From: Neckera pumila
Taxonomy: Eukaryota > Streptophyta > Bryopsida > Hypnales > Neckeraceae
Length of the DNA: 64,000 nt
Assembly (NCBI GenBank): GCA_963969595.1
Contig: OZ018418.1
Span: forward strand, 9,491,001-9,555,000
Direction of reading: 5' to 3'
Below the pieces are notes generated by a model, which searched no databases, had not been told where the DNA came from, and was given only the letters and a program-made list of their open reading frames with translations. The position numbers and the translations under genes are program-made. Of the stretch, positions 1-12,500 are shown piece by piece. The first letter of the stretch is position 1. Every line of letters begins with the position of its first letter.

Positions 1-74
1 CAAATTTGGAGAATTAGGTTCATGTTCTTCAACATATTTTGAATACATATCACTGCTATTTGAGGTATGTGTAG

Positions 75-330
75 TTGCTAGAAGCACAATTAGTCACTCT
101 CTTGTGAATATAACTATATACTATCATAATCATTTTTATGTAACTGAGGCTAGTCATATTTCTTTGTATATAACAATGTGCAGTCGTAACCTTGATGATG
201 AAACAATAGGCAGTCAAATTTTTGTCTATATAACTGGTGCTAGTTGTATTACATTGTATATAATTAGGAGTAGGCATATGAGTACTCATATTTCAGTACA
301 CGTAAAAGTAGGTGAGCATATTATATATTG
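75..330. repeat. Degenerate ~31-bp tandem repeat, AT-rich
   Basis: Successive units carry variants of GCAGTCATATTT followed by TTGTATATAAC, at roughly 31-base spacing and with strong divergence. No coding potential is evident. It resembles the AGTCATAT words of the minisatellite near 2.1 kb, so the two may derive from one element. Confidence 0.5.
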
Positions 331-490
331 TATAAGGTACTGGAGGTGCTCCTTTTGTATATATAATTACTTGATAATGTATTTCACTAGTTGCGTGTGC
401 TGACCTTGTAATCACTAAATTCCAATGGCAAGAAACTGTCAATCCTGGATGTGTATGCAAATTGGATAAGGAGCATCTCGAAAACACCAT

Positions 491-979
491 TTGGAGGTTG
501 ATTCCAAAGTCACTGAGGAGGAGCCTATAAGAAGGAGAGGGCCAACAAGGGCTGCTAAGGAAGGCAATGTTCTCAAGAACAAGAAGCCTTCCAAGAGCAT
601 GAAGTTTCCACTAGTGATAGTTTCAGACGATTCACATACAAAGGTTGTGGTAATAAATGTACTAGGACTTCTTTGTGACATGCAACCACGACATGATAGT
701 CGTAAGTGGGAGCCGGATGGTACGATCCATTATGAGAAGGAGTTTAAGATGAAAATCAAGAAACGGGTTGAATGTGGGGCATTTCTAACTTTGCTCAATT
801 CCCAATTTGATGTTGGGATATGGGCTCCGATTGGAGAGGCTCTTCTCCAAGAGATGGCTCAATTCCTAGCGGTTGAGACGCCCATGAAATGGTGTTTTCT
901 GTGGGGGAGGAAAACTAGTCAAGGCACTAGAGATCTCCATGATCTTTTTGATATGATTCTGAATCCAAGCCAAGCCTGA
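491..979 (+). pseudogene. FCP1/NIF-like HAD domain fragment
   Basis: A 163-codon open stretch resembles the plant FCP1-like (NLI-interacting factor) HAD phosphatase subfamily. The core strand reads VVVINVLGLLCD where relatives have VLDLNGLL. It is followed by FDVGIWAP (relatives: FDVGIWSS) and a segment like the 'KLLFCWD' strand (MKWCFLWGRK). The nucleophile aspartate of the DLNG motif is missing, so catalysis is unlikely. The open stretch begins without an ATG (first codon TTG) and a stop lies just upstream, so this is a broken exon or a gene fragment. Two further FCP1-like genes occur at 51-57 kb in this window. Assignment rests on motif spacing only. Confidence 0.5.
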
Positions 980-1200
980 TGGCTTCAAATGACAACTTCC
1001 TTAAAAGTGTCATGGAACCCTTTGAAGCTTTAAGCCGCAATCCATTTGACATTGAATATTGAGTGGAATATTTATCAATTGAGCATTAGAAGCAACACCG
1101 TTGGTATGTATCTTTGAAGATGTTCTTTTGTTATTGTGAATATGTGAAAGTGAAGCCTTGTTATTTGTTCATTGAATGCTAATTTTGTAATTGTATGTGC

Positions 1201-1558
1201 AGGTTAAAGAAGGTGGACTGAAATTGGTGGAGGGTACTTCCAACTCCATGAATCCAAGACTTTTGACATTGATTGTAGGATCAAAGGTAAAGGTGTTTGC
1301 CGTGGATGCTGACAAGAAGGTTGAGAAAACATACTTGCACATAGAATGATTGTTAATCTTGCCAGAGGTACACTTCATGGTCGGATCATCGAAGAGGGCA
1401 ACGTTTCTATCACGAAATCTTCCATTGTTCTTTGCTCTGAGAAGAACATTTTGTATGAAGGCAACAACAATGACAATCCTCCTATAGTGAATTTGAGCAA
1501 TGCTTTGAAGACCGTCACGAAGTGGCCCCTAGAAGCCTTGGCTCTCACGAATGAATGA
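1201..1558 (+). pseudogene. CACTA-associated protein fragment (tentative)
   Basis: Reading one frame to about 1345 and the next frame after it gives a segment that resembles the C-terminal domain found beside plant CACTA/plant-mobile proteins: a VNLARGTLHGR turn, then SITKS, then a V-NLSNAL-TVTKWP block (family form: G-A-G-VAWP). A stop and a frame change near 1345 interrupt it. There is no start codon and no partner exon that I can identify. It may be a leftover of the same element as the FCP1-like fragment upstream. Assignment to the family is from memory of the motif pattern and is weak. Confidence 0.35.
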
Positions 1559-2084
1559 ATGAAGGCATGAAGTAGTACAGTGCACACTGCAATATAAGGT
1601 TAGGCATGTGTATGTATGTATTTACAGAGTGAGTGTGTTTGATGTGTGTTTTCAGTTTCAGTAAAAAATTGTCATGGAAGTGCATCTTTCAAGTGACATA
1701 CATGTTGGGCGATTTGTTGAGTTACAATACCATATTTACAACATGCTAGTAGAGGATCATGCTGCTTTTAAATGTATGGAAAAGGTGTTATGAGTTGTTT
1801 ATCAATGAAATTCTGGACTTGACTAATCCTAGTCTCAGAAGGAGCTCAAGAATCCACAAAATGTAACTGGATATAATCACCTAAAATATCACTTGTTTTA
1901 GTCATTGTTCACAATATATGTCATTAGAAACATTATTACATGTAGTCACATAATGTTTGCAAAATGTCATTATGCGCTTTCAAAAATATAACTACATGTT
2001 GTTATAAATGTTACAAGTGACATTCCTTGTGCACATTCACATAATCTTGGAAATGTGACTCCTGGTAGTAATGTTGCTCAGCAT

Positions 2085-2345
2085 CCAAAAATATGACTGA
2101 CGACAGTCATATTTCACATCATAAAAAAATATGACTTCTTCAAGTCATATTTCACATCATCTAATAACATGACTCAAAACAGTCATTTTTGACAAAATAG
2201 AGAATATGACTCATAACTGTCATATTGCACATGAGCCAAAAATATTATTCATTATAGTCATAAGCCACATCAACCAAAATATGACTCACCAAAGTCATAT
2301 TCAATGTCATCCAAAAATATGACTGCACGCAGTTATATGCCGCGT
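2085..2345. repeat. Minisatellite of ATATGACT...AGTCATAT hairpins
   Basis: At least six units at about 38-50-base spacing each contain an inverted repeat: AAATATGACT, a 4-8-base loop, then AGTCATATTT, usually followed by CACATCA. Two adjacent units (2089-2114 and 2127-2152) have perfect 11-bp arms that differ at one pair, G:C in the first and T:A in the second. Related half-sites continue to about 2630, where the sequence ends in TTTTTGTTATAGTG, a CACTA-like terminus. The region may therefore be internal DNA of a CACTA-related element. Confidence 0.7.
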
Positions 2346-2629
2346 AGGATTTTCTTCCCTCTGCTCAGGCACTTCAAGAAAAAGTCAAGCGTATAAAAAG
2401 TGGTCAACAAATACGCCATGTTGGCAAAAAATGGCTAATTTTGGCTAATTATACCTCCCAATCCATAAGACTGCAAATGTGACTCTGGCCTAAAGCGACT
2501 TGTTGGTAACCACTAGACCCAGTCATAGCGTGAATCATCTATAGTGAATTTTGTGTGAGTCATATTTTTAGATTTTACGATTCATTGCAATCATATTTTG
2601 CAGTCATAAAACATTGTTTTTGTTATAGT

Positions 2630-3140
2630 GAGAAGCATTCTAAGAAAGGAAGAAGGCAAAAGAAGTACTTTGATAGCTCAAGTTTGAGCAGTGGATCTAC
2701 CACTTTGTCATCCCAATCAGATAGCTTAGAGATCAATCCTAGAGCTGCATCCAGATCAAAAACCAGATCCAAACATCAACATCAATACAAGAGCTCCAAG
2801 GCAGAGAAGGGGAAAGGCATTGTTCAAGTCAAGATTGAGGAGGAGGACTCTAAGAAGATGAGGAAGAGTTTTCAATAATCACTTGAAGCCATCAAAGTTA
2901 ACCTAGCAGAGAACCGGAATTGAGGAGGACTGTCTTCACAAGCAGAGCAAATATTTGGTGCCCAAGATGTCAAGAAACAGGACAATTCCCTAGTAAGTGT
3001 AATCGACCTTTTGTAAAATGGGTTCATTGTGGAAATCTGGAGGGAGAAGTCTATGTCACCATCCAAGATGAAGAGGGCAAGGATGATATGAATCTTGTCT
3101 TCCAGGTCCAACCCACTTATAGAAGAGGGAAAGCATCCCA
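2630..3140 (+). pseudogene. Retrotransposon gag remnant with zinc knuckle
   Basis: The conceptual translation has a Lys/Ser-rich stretch (KKGRRQKK, then DSSSLSSG) and an NLAENR segment. After a frame change near 2920 comes a zinc-knuckle-like NIWCPRC-QETGQFPSKC and a GEVYVT-QDEEG tail. This order is that of Ty3/gypsy-type gag proteins. The knuckle histidine is replaced by glutamine (CX2C-X4-Q-X4-C). There is one in-frame TAA at the end of the first segment (about 2876) and one frameshift, so the gene is dead. No protease, reverse transcriptase or integrase was found beside it. The 138-bp satellite begins about 100 bases downstream. Confidence 0.5.
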
Positions 3141-3236
3141 GCAGTTAAAGAAGAATTTATGCTTCCTTGTGCTACGACAATCAAAGGAGGGCATACTTAC
3201 GCGTTTCCATTCTTTTCAATTCTTGTTTTATGTTTA

Positions 3237-5940
3237 GCATTTGTCAGGATCCCGTTGGGGTCCCAATATTTGTGATTTGAATTTGCGAGTTGCTTGTTAC
3301 GGCAGCGAGACCATGGGACCGGGAAAGGGCTTACTTACACCACCCATTTATTTTTATTCCTATTTTAAATTTAGCATTCATTAGGACCCCATTGGGGTTC
3401 CAGTATTTGTGAACTGAATTTGAAAGTTGCTTATCTCGACAGCAAGATGAATGGAATGGAGGAGGGCTTACTTTTACTACCCCATTTATTTTTATTCCTA
3501 TAACAAATATAACATTTGTCAGAACTCCATTGGAGTTCCAATATATGTGAAATGAATTTGAGAGTTGCTTGTCTTGGCAGCGAGACCATGGGACCAAGGG
3601 TAGGCTTACTCACGCCTCTCCATTTTTTTAATTCATGTTCTACGTTAAGCATTCTTTGGGACCCCATTGGAGTCCCCGTATTTGTGAACTGAATTTGAGA
3701 GTTGCTTGTCTTGGCAGCGAGACCTTGGAATTGGATGAAGGCTTACTTATGCCTCCCCATCTTTATTTATTTATATTTTAAAATTAGCATTCATCAGGAG
3801 TCCATTCGGCTCCCATTACTTGGAAATTTAAATTGAAAGTTTCTTGGCTCAGCAGCAAGAACATGGAATTGGAAGAGGGCTTATTTACGCCCTCCCATTC
3901 TTTTCAATTCTTGTTTTATATTTAGCATTTGTTGGGACCCCATTGGCCTTCCATTATTTGTAAACTAAACTTGAGTGTTGCTTGTCTCAGCAGCGAGACC
4001 ATGGCCCTGGGAAAGGGTTTACTTGTGCCTCCCAATTCTTTTTATTCCTATTTTTTGTTTAGCATTTGTCTGGATTCATTGGGGTCCCAGCATTTTGAAC
4101 TGAATTTGAGATAAGCTTGTCTTGGCAGCAAGACAAATGGATTGGAGGAGGGGTTATTTACGCCTCTCCTTTTATTTTTATTTTTGTTTTACTTGTAGCA
4201 TTTGTCCAAATCCCATTGGGGTTCCAGTATATGTAAACTAAATTTGAGAGTTGCTGGTCTTGGCAGCACAACCATAGGACTAGGGGAGGGCTTATTTACG
4301 CTCTTTCAATTCCTATTTTAAGTTTAGCATTTGTCAGGACTCCATTGGGGTCCCAGTTATTGGAATTGAGATTTAGATATGCTTGTGTCGGCAGCAAGAC
4401 CATGGGACAAGGGAAAGGGCTTATTTACGTCTTCCCCTTTTCTTTGATCCTTATTTTAAGTTTAGCATTCATTGGAATTCCATAAGGGTCCTAGATATTG
4501 TAAATTGACATTAAGATATGCTTGTCTTAGCAGCAAGATAAAGAGATTAGGGAAGGTCTTATTTACACCTCCCCATTTTTTTTATTCTTGTTTTACATTT
4601 AGCATTTGTTGGAATATTATTGGGGTCACAGTACATCTGAATTGAAGTTGAGAGTTGCTTGTCTTGGCAGCAAGACTTTAGGACCAAGGGAGGGCTTACT
4701 TGCGCCTCTCCATTTTTTTTTCTTGTTTTATATTTAGCATTTGTCGGTACCCCATTAGGCTCCCAATTTAAGTAAACAAAATTTGAGAGTTGCTTATCTT
4801 GGCAGCGTGACCATGGGACTGGTGGAAGGCTTACTTGCGACTCTTCATTTTTGTTGATTCTTGTCTTACGTTTAGCATTGGTTGGGACCCCATTGGAGTC
4901 CTAATATTTGTGATTTGAATTTGAGATATGCTGGTCTCAACAACAGGACAAAGGGATTGAAGGAGGGCTTATTTACGCCTCCTTATGAATTTTGATTCTT
5001 GTTTTACGTTTAGCATTTGTCAGGACCCCATTGGAGTCCGAGTATTTGTGAATTGAATTAGAGAATTGCTTGTCTAGGAAGCGAGACAAAGGGACCGAGG
5101 AGGGCTTACTTACGTTGCTTTTTTTTTATTCTTGTTTTATGTTTAGCATTTGCCGAGAGCCCAAGACCCCATTAGGCTCCCAATTTAAGTAAACTGAATT
5201 TGGGAGTTGCTTATCTTGGCAGCAAGACCATGGGACTAGGGGAAGGCTTACATGCAACTCCCCATTTTTGTTTATTCTTGTCTTACATTTAGCTTTGGTT
5301 GGGTCCCCATTGGGATCCTAATATTTGTAGTTTGAATTCAAGATATATTAGGCTCAGTAGGGGAACAAAGGAATTGAGGGAGGGCTTATTTACGGCTTCC
5401 CATTTATCATTATTCTTGTTTTACGTTTAGCATTTGTCGGGACTCCATTGGGGTCTTAGTATTTGTAAACTGAATTTGAGAGTTGCTTGTCTCGGCAGCA
5501 AGACCATACTACAGCAAGAAGGCTTACTTATCTCTCCGCATTTTTTTATTCTTGTTTTACGTTTAGCATTTGTCTGGACACTATGAAGGTTATAGTATTT
5601 GTGAATTGAATTGAAGAGTTGCTGAACTTGGCAATGAGTTGATGGGATTGGGGGAGTTATTCCTTACGCCTCCCCATTTATTTTTGTTTTCTGTTTTACA
5701 TTTAGCATTCATCAGGAACCCATTGAGGTCCCAGTATTTGTGAACCAAATTTGAGAGTTGCTTGTCTCAGCAGTGAGTTGAAGGGATTAGGAAAGGACTT
5801 ACTTACGCCTCCCCATTGTTTCCGATTCCTGTTTTACGTTTAGCATTCATTGGAACCTCATTGGGGTCCTAGTATATGTGAATTGACTTTGAGAGTTGCT
5901 TGTCTTGGCAGGGAGACCATAGGACTGGGGAAGGGCTTAT
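3237..5940. repeat. ~138-bp satellite array, about 20 copies
   Basis: The word TTAGCATTTGTC returns at 3237, 3374, 3511, 3649, 3787 and 3925 and so on to about 5930, a period of 137-138 bases. Each unit contains, in order, an inverted repeat GGACCCC-ATT-GGGGTCC, the word GAGAGTTGCTTGTCTTGGCAG, a GACCATGGGAC word, and a second weak inverted repeat GGAGG-(11 bases)-CCTCC followed by a T-run. Units diverge by perhaps 10-20 percent. The array ends abruptly at about 5940. It may have started as an internal spacer repeat of the gag-bearing element upstream. Confidence 0.9.
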
Positions 5941-6543
5941 GTTTGGGGTGAAAGCACACTACACTAGGTACAATTTCAACAAAAAACAGGAATACTTTTG
6001 GATATACATTTATTGCTCAATGTATTCAAAGTATTTTAGTGGAAAATCCATTATGACATGAGGAAACTTAAAGTCGATGATTGTAGAATCTTACCTATAC
6101 AAATTATTATACTTAGAAACTAGAATTAATGGATTTTGTAAATGATAATTGTTGATAATGTTGAAAGTTTAAAGCTAAATATACCATAAGTATTTTTTCA
6201 CAAATAGAAGCAAAAACAAACGTCATTAAAATATTCAAAATTTTGGAGATTTAAACACTAGCACTAGAAGAGAAAGGGGTGTTTTAAGTGCAATTTTAAA
6301 TCAGAAAATGCATATTAGAAGGTCTTGTGTTTTTAGTAAAAAGTTACTAAAAATGTTGTGTCTAGGATTTACTTTAAAATACCTTTATTGAATTCCAATA
6401 TGTCTTTTCAATATGTCTTTTCAACATTTTTAATGGACAATATTAACTACAAAAATAAAATCTTCACCAAGAGACATTGTATTCTATAAAAATTTGCACA
6501 CTTCAAAAAGCCAAATCAACAACGCATTTAATTTCTATAATGA

Positions 6544-6720
6544 AGTCCAAATCTATAAAAAATCTAAATCTATGAAAAATTCCAAATCTATAAAATGTTT
6601 AAATCTATGAAAATGTCCAAATCTATGAAATAGTCCAAATCTATGAAAAAATCTAAATCTATCAAAAAAGTCCAAATCTATAGAAAAATACTAAATAGTC
6701 TAAGTCTATGAAAAACTTTG
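6544..6720. repeat. Short tandem repeat, CCAAATCTATGAAAAA type
   Basis: About nine degenerate copies of a roughly 18-19-base unit of the form TCCAAATCTATGAAAAA. Confidence 0.75.
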
Positions 6721-6781
6721 GATCATGAATTTCTAATTCAAGAAACATTTCTAAATCTATGAAGCAAATGCTGCCACTTTC

Positions 6782-6847
6782 GAAGCTGAGTATCAGAGTA
6801 GCTTCCAAATGCTAACATCTCTTGAAGCTAAGTATTAGAGTAGCTTC
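6782..6847. repeat. Pair of GAAGCT...AGCTTC inverted repeats
   Basis: Two tandem copies about 43 bases apart read GAAGCT, a 12-base spacer (GAGTATCAGAGT or AAGTATTAGAGT), then AGCTTC. Confidence 0.55.
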
Positions 6848-9341
6848 CAATTACAACCAAATGTTTTCTATGTTATTAGTAAGCTAGGCAAGCAAAAGCA
6901 TTAAGGCACCAATGCTGAAGACAAGATCCATGCACTTTGGCAAAACAACAACGTGACGTTTTCTAATGCCCACATGACCTGCAAGATTTAATAGTACAAG
7001 GTCACAACTAAGTTTTGCTCTTTCATCTTCGACATTTCAGACATTCAAATACCAAGCAAACTACTTTATTAGCTAAGCAGCAACCAGCTTATAGGAATGG
7101 GCAATCAGCTCATTAAAGCTAATAGTTTGAGAATGCTTCCTTCTAACTAATATAGAAATGCAAGGACATATGTAAATAAACCTGCAATCGACCACATTGC
7201 ACCTAGACCAGGGTTTCCAAGCCGCCAACTAAACAAGGGGTGCAATTAAACTAAACAAGATTTCATACTCAGTCATGACCTGACTGATGAGCTAGTAAGG
7301 AAACTATAAAATTCTACATTTTATATGTCACGTACCTGCTCGTACCTGCTTCCAAACGTCATTGCTGGGAGAACTCAAGAGTTAAACAAACATTGGAATG
7401 GCCCCATAGTCAATAACAACGCTAGTAAGATCAGATGTTTCTGACGCGATATTTGTTAGCACCCATGCAGCTTCAAACTGCATATAATAAGTGACTAGAT
7501 CTATGAGATTCTCTCCCTCCATCGAGGTGGTAAGACAGTTGGAAAAACTCAATAATCAAAGAAGGTAAATGACATATCAAATGCTTGGTCTACCAAACTC
7601 AAACCATCAGTCAATACTTGCAACTGCGGGAAGTCATTAAGTATTGATAAAAAACTCGACAAACATTGGCACGACTCTTGCAGCTATAACCTCTTCAATT
7701 GATGTACTGCACTCTATACATCATAAAGAGATTCATGAACCAAGCATAGCAAACAAGTGAAGATATTTCCAAGGGGGCGACTAGCGACATTCACACTTGC
7801 AAGCAAGACAAGATAAGTAAAACAAATACAACCTACCTAAAATACGTGTCTAGTGAACTACTACAATGCCACTCAGTTGAGATAACTTAATGCCAGTTTA
7901 TCTCCAATAAGGATCTCCAACATAAATGTTTGTAAATCAATTGCCCGTCTTGCCAGTTGGCAAGCAGTCACCCTGACGTGAACCAACTGCATATACTCCA
8001 GCATTCTCAACAATCACAATTAGATGTTTTCTGTAACATGCTGGCGTTTACATCAATTGCATCAGGGAGGTAATTGCAAACAATTGACAAATAACACATG
8101 ATCAGATCAAACTTGTGAACTCTTCTCAAGCATTGTGATACACATCACCTACACAAATTTCCCATTGAAAGCCCAAATGGCAAAAAGTGCTACTTCTACA
8201 TCTACAAGAGTTGAATAAGTCTTTTAGGAACATCACAAAGGAGGATAGCAAGTTTTACTAACAAAAGAAAGAAGCCACCCAGTACATTTTATAAGGTTAT
8301 CAAATTTGAAGGTCAGGATCGGCACTTTGCTTTACTATTGGGTTGGTTGGTTAGGGTAACTTTCCATATACAGCCGGACGCAGTAGGTAGACATATATTA
8401 GCTTGACTTCTCTCTCAATCCTACTTATCAGATCAATATAAATCCACAGTTTGGCGATACATGGAATTTTTTTTTTAAATTCTATGGTTTCAAAATTCCA
8501 AGGTATTCAAATCTATTTGGCACTTGGTGATACACCCAAAGCAGATTTACATAGACTCAAATGTGTATTCTAAGTTTTGAATATTTATAAGATCTTCAAA
8601 ATTTCCGTAGCAGTGTTCTGCAAGAAACATGTGATTCACATGTGCATACTTCAAATTCTCTTATGTCTTGGTATTGCTGCACTCCATATTAGCTTTAATT
8701 TTTCAGCTTCAATGATTTAGAAAGTATGTGCCTTTGCAACAATTTTGAAATGATAAATTTGATTGATCATATTGTGAAAGTATACTTTAGATGGGGCCAT
8801 TTTATATCATCAAAATCATTGAAGCATACTGCATGTATTGGTCAAAAGATAAATAAAGATGTAACAAAAGAACGTCCCTCATATGAGCCAATCAAAAGTG
8901 CTAAACAGAACATGATGCCTCATTAGGTAAATTAAAAAGGAACCTCCAAATTAAATAGTTCCTTGTAAGCGGTAAATACCTTAAACGACTACAACAAATC
9001 TGGGTGTTTTCAATACGAGACTTCAGTAACAAATTGCTGAAAGCGATTTTAATTCTTGGAAGGTCACGCTGGAAAGTTGAACTGAGTTTATTCAGGAACG
9101 CAGTTCTCATCGATCAAGGTATTGCATGCAAAGTTTGCATTTTTGGATGTGCACGTTCCTTCAGGCAATAATCGAGCAAGGACTTAGTGGATATTTTATG
9201 TGATAGGTCCAACATTTACTATAAAAAAACAAAATAGTGAGAGCACCTGACTTTGCAGCTTGCTTTACATTGGTTGCTGTATTAACTTACGTGCATTACT
9301 GTTCCATCTTTATAGTAGAGAATAAGAAGTTCTAGAAGAGG

Positions 9342-9533
9342 ATGAAAATCATCAAAGAAGTGATGATTCCACTTGTGATCCTCCTGATTTTTTTAAAAGC
9401 GTGTAATGCATGCACATATCCAAGTACTTTTTCCAGAAAGTGTTGTTCCCAAAGGATTTTTGAGGACTATGCTTTCTGCAAAGAAAGCTCCTTAATGCTG
9501 CTTTCCGACTTTAAGAGATTTCAACTAAAGTAG
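9342..9533 (+). CDS. Possible small secreted cysteine-rich peptide
   Basis: An ATG-initiated 63-codon reading frame starts with a plausible signal peptide: basic MKIIKE, then a hydrophobic run VMIPLVILLIFLKA. A short mature part has five cysteines after the run (CNAC, KCC, FC). A TATA-like CTTTATAGTAG lies about 30-40 bases upstream of the ATG. Small secreted peptides of this shape are common in plants, but a reading frame this short can arise by chance in AT-rich DNA. I do not recognise the family, and no neighbouring gene supports it. Confidence 0.2.
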   Translation: MKIIKEVMIPLVILLIFLKACNACTYPSTFSRKCCSQRIFEDYAFCKESSLMLLSDFKRFQLK

Positions 9534-12500
9534 AGAATAATTTTCCATGAGATATATTTGTGCTCGAGCACTGACGCCACGGGATTGGATACTCTTTTGC
9601 ACAAGTGACCTTGACAATCATGGAATTCATGACGTTAACATACACAATTGCTTCAATTCACAAACTAGTACCGTCATGAATACGACTACATTTTTGAATT
9701 TTTAAATGACCAATTTAGATCAGTCGTCTTCAAATTGTAATTATAGTAGTTGCTGCAAATAAATAGAAAAGTACCAGATGGCTAGACTGTACATAAGTAA
9801 CTACTTATTTCTCCCTCATTGCTCTTCTTTTTCTCCAAACCTCAATTCCCGTCATTCCCACATCCTTGCGCTTTGTCTAAACTCCGCCTCCTCATTGAGT
9901 CCATTACATTCACATCTTCCTGTGATCACTTCAATAAATCTCCGTTGCACCTTCATAACCTCTCAGTTCCATTCAATACCTCCAATTCATCAAAGATCAC
10001 CTCCTAAACATTATGGTGAATGACGACTTCCAATATGCAGTGCTATTCCATCTTGACAGGTGCCTGCAACACTGCTATCATTTGAGAGAACTATGAGGAA
10101 ATCACATTCTTATTGCATGGTTTGTCTATCATTCCGTCTTCATGTATTCTTCAAGTTCTAATTGTCTTGTGACATCAGCTGTTATACTTGATGTGTAACT
10201 GAGGCAATTTCTAAATATTAAAACCATAGAACACTTGCCTCATATGCAAGTGAACTTTTTAGCTAAACAGCGAGTACTTGTACTCCATACACAGTACCTC
10301 GTCTTCTCATCTTCAAACCCTGCTTTGTACAGTTCCCAGAAATTCAAGTCAACACAAGTTCATCCCAGTATGTAAAAGGAAAGCACAATACAGAGGACAT
10401 GCCACTACTGAATGCTGCACTGTATTACTCACCTCACTCTTCTCAGCACTTATGTGAATTCCTGGTACAATGCCTTCTGATGTGGTGAATTTGAAGACGC
10501 ATATTGTGCTCCCTTGGTTTGTTCCCGTCCATACTGCTAGTTTGAACAAATATGTTGAAATCACTTCTAATAGAAACATTTTGATCTGGTATGTCACAGT
10601 GAAGACTTACATCTTGAACAATCACCCCAACGTGTACTTTTGGAAGAAGTTTCCAAACTTTCATGCAGTAATTTCACCTTGTTGAAGGACAACCACTGAA
10701 GTTTCCATTAATCCGGCCCTCTCGCTTCAATGTCACGACGGTCTACAGCTAAGGCATGTCTCCCTTTGCCATGCTTGTGCATGACAGCTATAACAGTAAT
10801 GCCTACCACTGCACCTTCATCATATACACAACTATGTCAGTCCACAATGTACATTACGCAGACTTCTCCATGCCGTAACTACTAGTAAATTTTTTGGAAA
10901 TCCTAACAAATAATCTACTGATGGCCATAGATGCTGCAGGGTCCCCTTCTAGCAATCTAAAATCCTCCTTTTCTTTACAAACCATGATAGGACAGTGAGT
11001 GCATTCACTCTCTCTTGCCCTGGAACTCTTGCTTTGGTAAATCACTTTGTCAATGACAGTCTTGCAAAGGCATTGGCTCTTCACATTCCAATTTTATTAT
11101 TTTGATGTCCATGCTTGTTTTCCTCTTCACATTCATAGCCTTCCTCTATTGCAACATATCAAACTCCCTGGATAACCTCCCTTTGTTTCTCGTTCTGCTA
11201 TGCAAGCACCGACTGAGTTCATTCTCAGTTTGTGATAGCAATTCAAGAAAGATTTGAAGTCATTATAGAATCTTAGTATTACTTACCGAAAATTGTGTCT
11301 CCAAATTCTCATTCTCTTGCTCTCCACCGTACAAGTGTACGACCTCTACTCATTACTTCATTGCCCACAAACCTTGCATGCTTCCTTATCTACAAAATGT
11401 ATGACAACATTATGCATCAAAGACCTCTCCTTCATTCTGGTCCGCAAGAAGGAGTTGCTTTTAATTTTCACCGCCATCAAGGTCTTGGAAAAAGTCTCAT
11501 TCTAGTGAACTCCGAATGTGCTGGAACATTGTCATCACCCACTGCGTTCCAATCAATAATATGGCAAAAATCATCATAACATACACAGAAGGTAGACATT
11601 TGTTTGACCTTTCTCTTCTACCTGTCTCTAAATACTGCCGAACCTCGTCTGCAGACATAAATTTTGCTGGTACAGTGCTCTTCAAAGACACAATCACTCC
11701 CTTTTCACTACTTTAAATGTCTTCAAGGATATCTACTTGTTTGCTTTTCTTATCCAGTTGTCAAAATGTCTACAATTTTCAATATTAGTAAACATCTACA
11801 ATCCTCTTGGTTGATACCCCTTCTATATCAATAAAGTAATTTTCATTTTCCATAACATAATCATAATGAGCAACACAAAATGTAATTTACTTAAATATAC
11901 ACCTTCCTTATGGAGACACCATCAATTTTTTATATTCATTAAAAGCATATTTAATCACTACTTCTCTTCCAAAAATTAAAACATGGACAAAGATGCTGAT
12001 CATGACGATCCCCTTCACAGACAACAATGTCGGATAAAATATCGTAAATGGTACTCATCTTCCCACAGTACTCACTTGTTTCACACATCAAAAACAAGGA
12101 CCATAGCTGAGGAGGCGATTCTGGCTATAAGCACTTCCACATTCCGAGTTACAAAAATAGTACACATTGATAATGTTGTCGTCTTCCACTGTATTGTCTT
12201 CCCCTTCAAAATCCCCCAATACACAATGACTTCCTCAAACATCCTTCCCTCTTCTATAAGTCCACCATAAGCACTACTGCCAACTTACATTGTAATCTTC
12301 AGTGCAAGTTCTACAAATCCTATGAAGCCTTGTACCGTTGAAGGCCCTACACTTCCAAACTCCTTTACTCGACACACTCATGCTCCTCACTAAGCATCAT
12401 TTCTTGTTATTAAGAGTTTCCATTCATTCCAAAGAAACTTGTTTCCATGGATACTAATAGAACAAGCATACGTGAATCTGAAAATTAAAAACCAAATAAA

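Larger units (their letters stand above)
5941..9340. other. AT-rich stretch without recognisable genes
   Basis: No convincing coding segment on either strand. It contains only two short repeats (listed separately at 6544 and 6782) and scattered AT-rich DNA. Confidence 0.5.

Noticed and set aside
2512..2627. CACTA-type MITE ending in GTTATAGTG
   Set aside because: The right end looks right, but the proposed left end (CACTAGACCC) does not match it and no 3-bp duplication was found.
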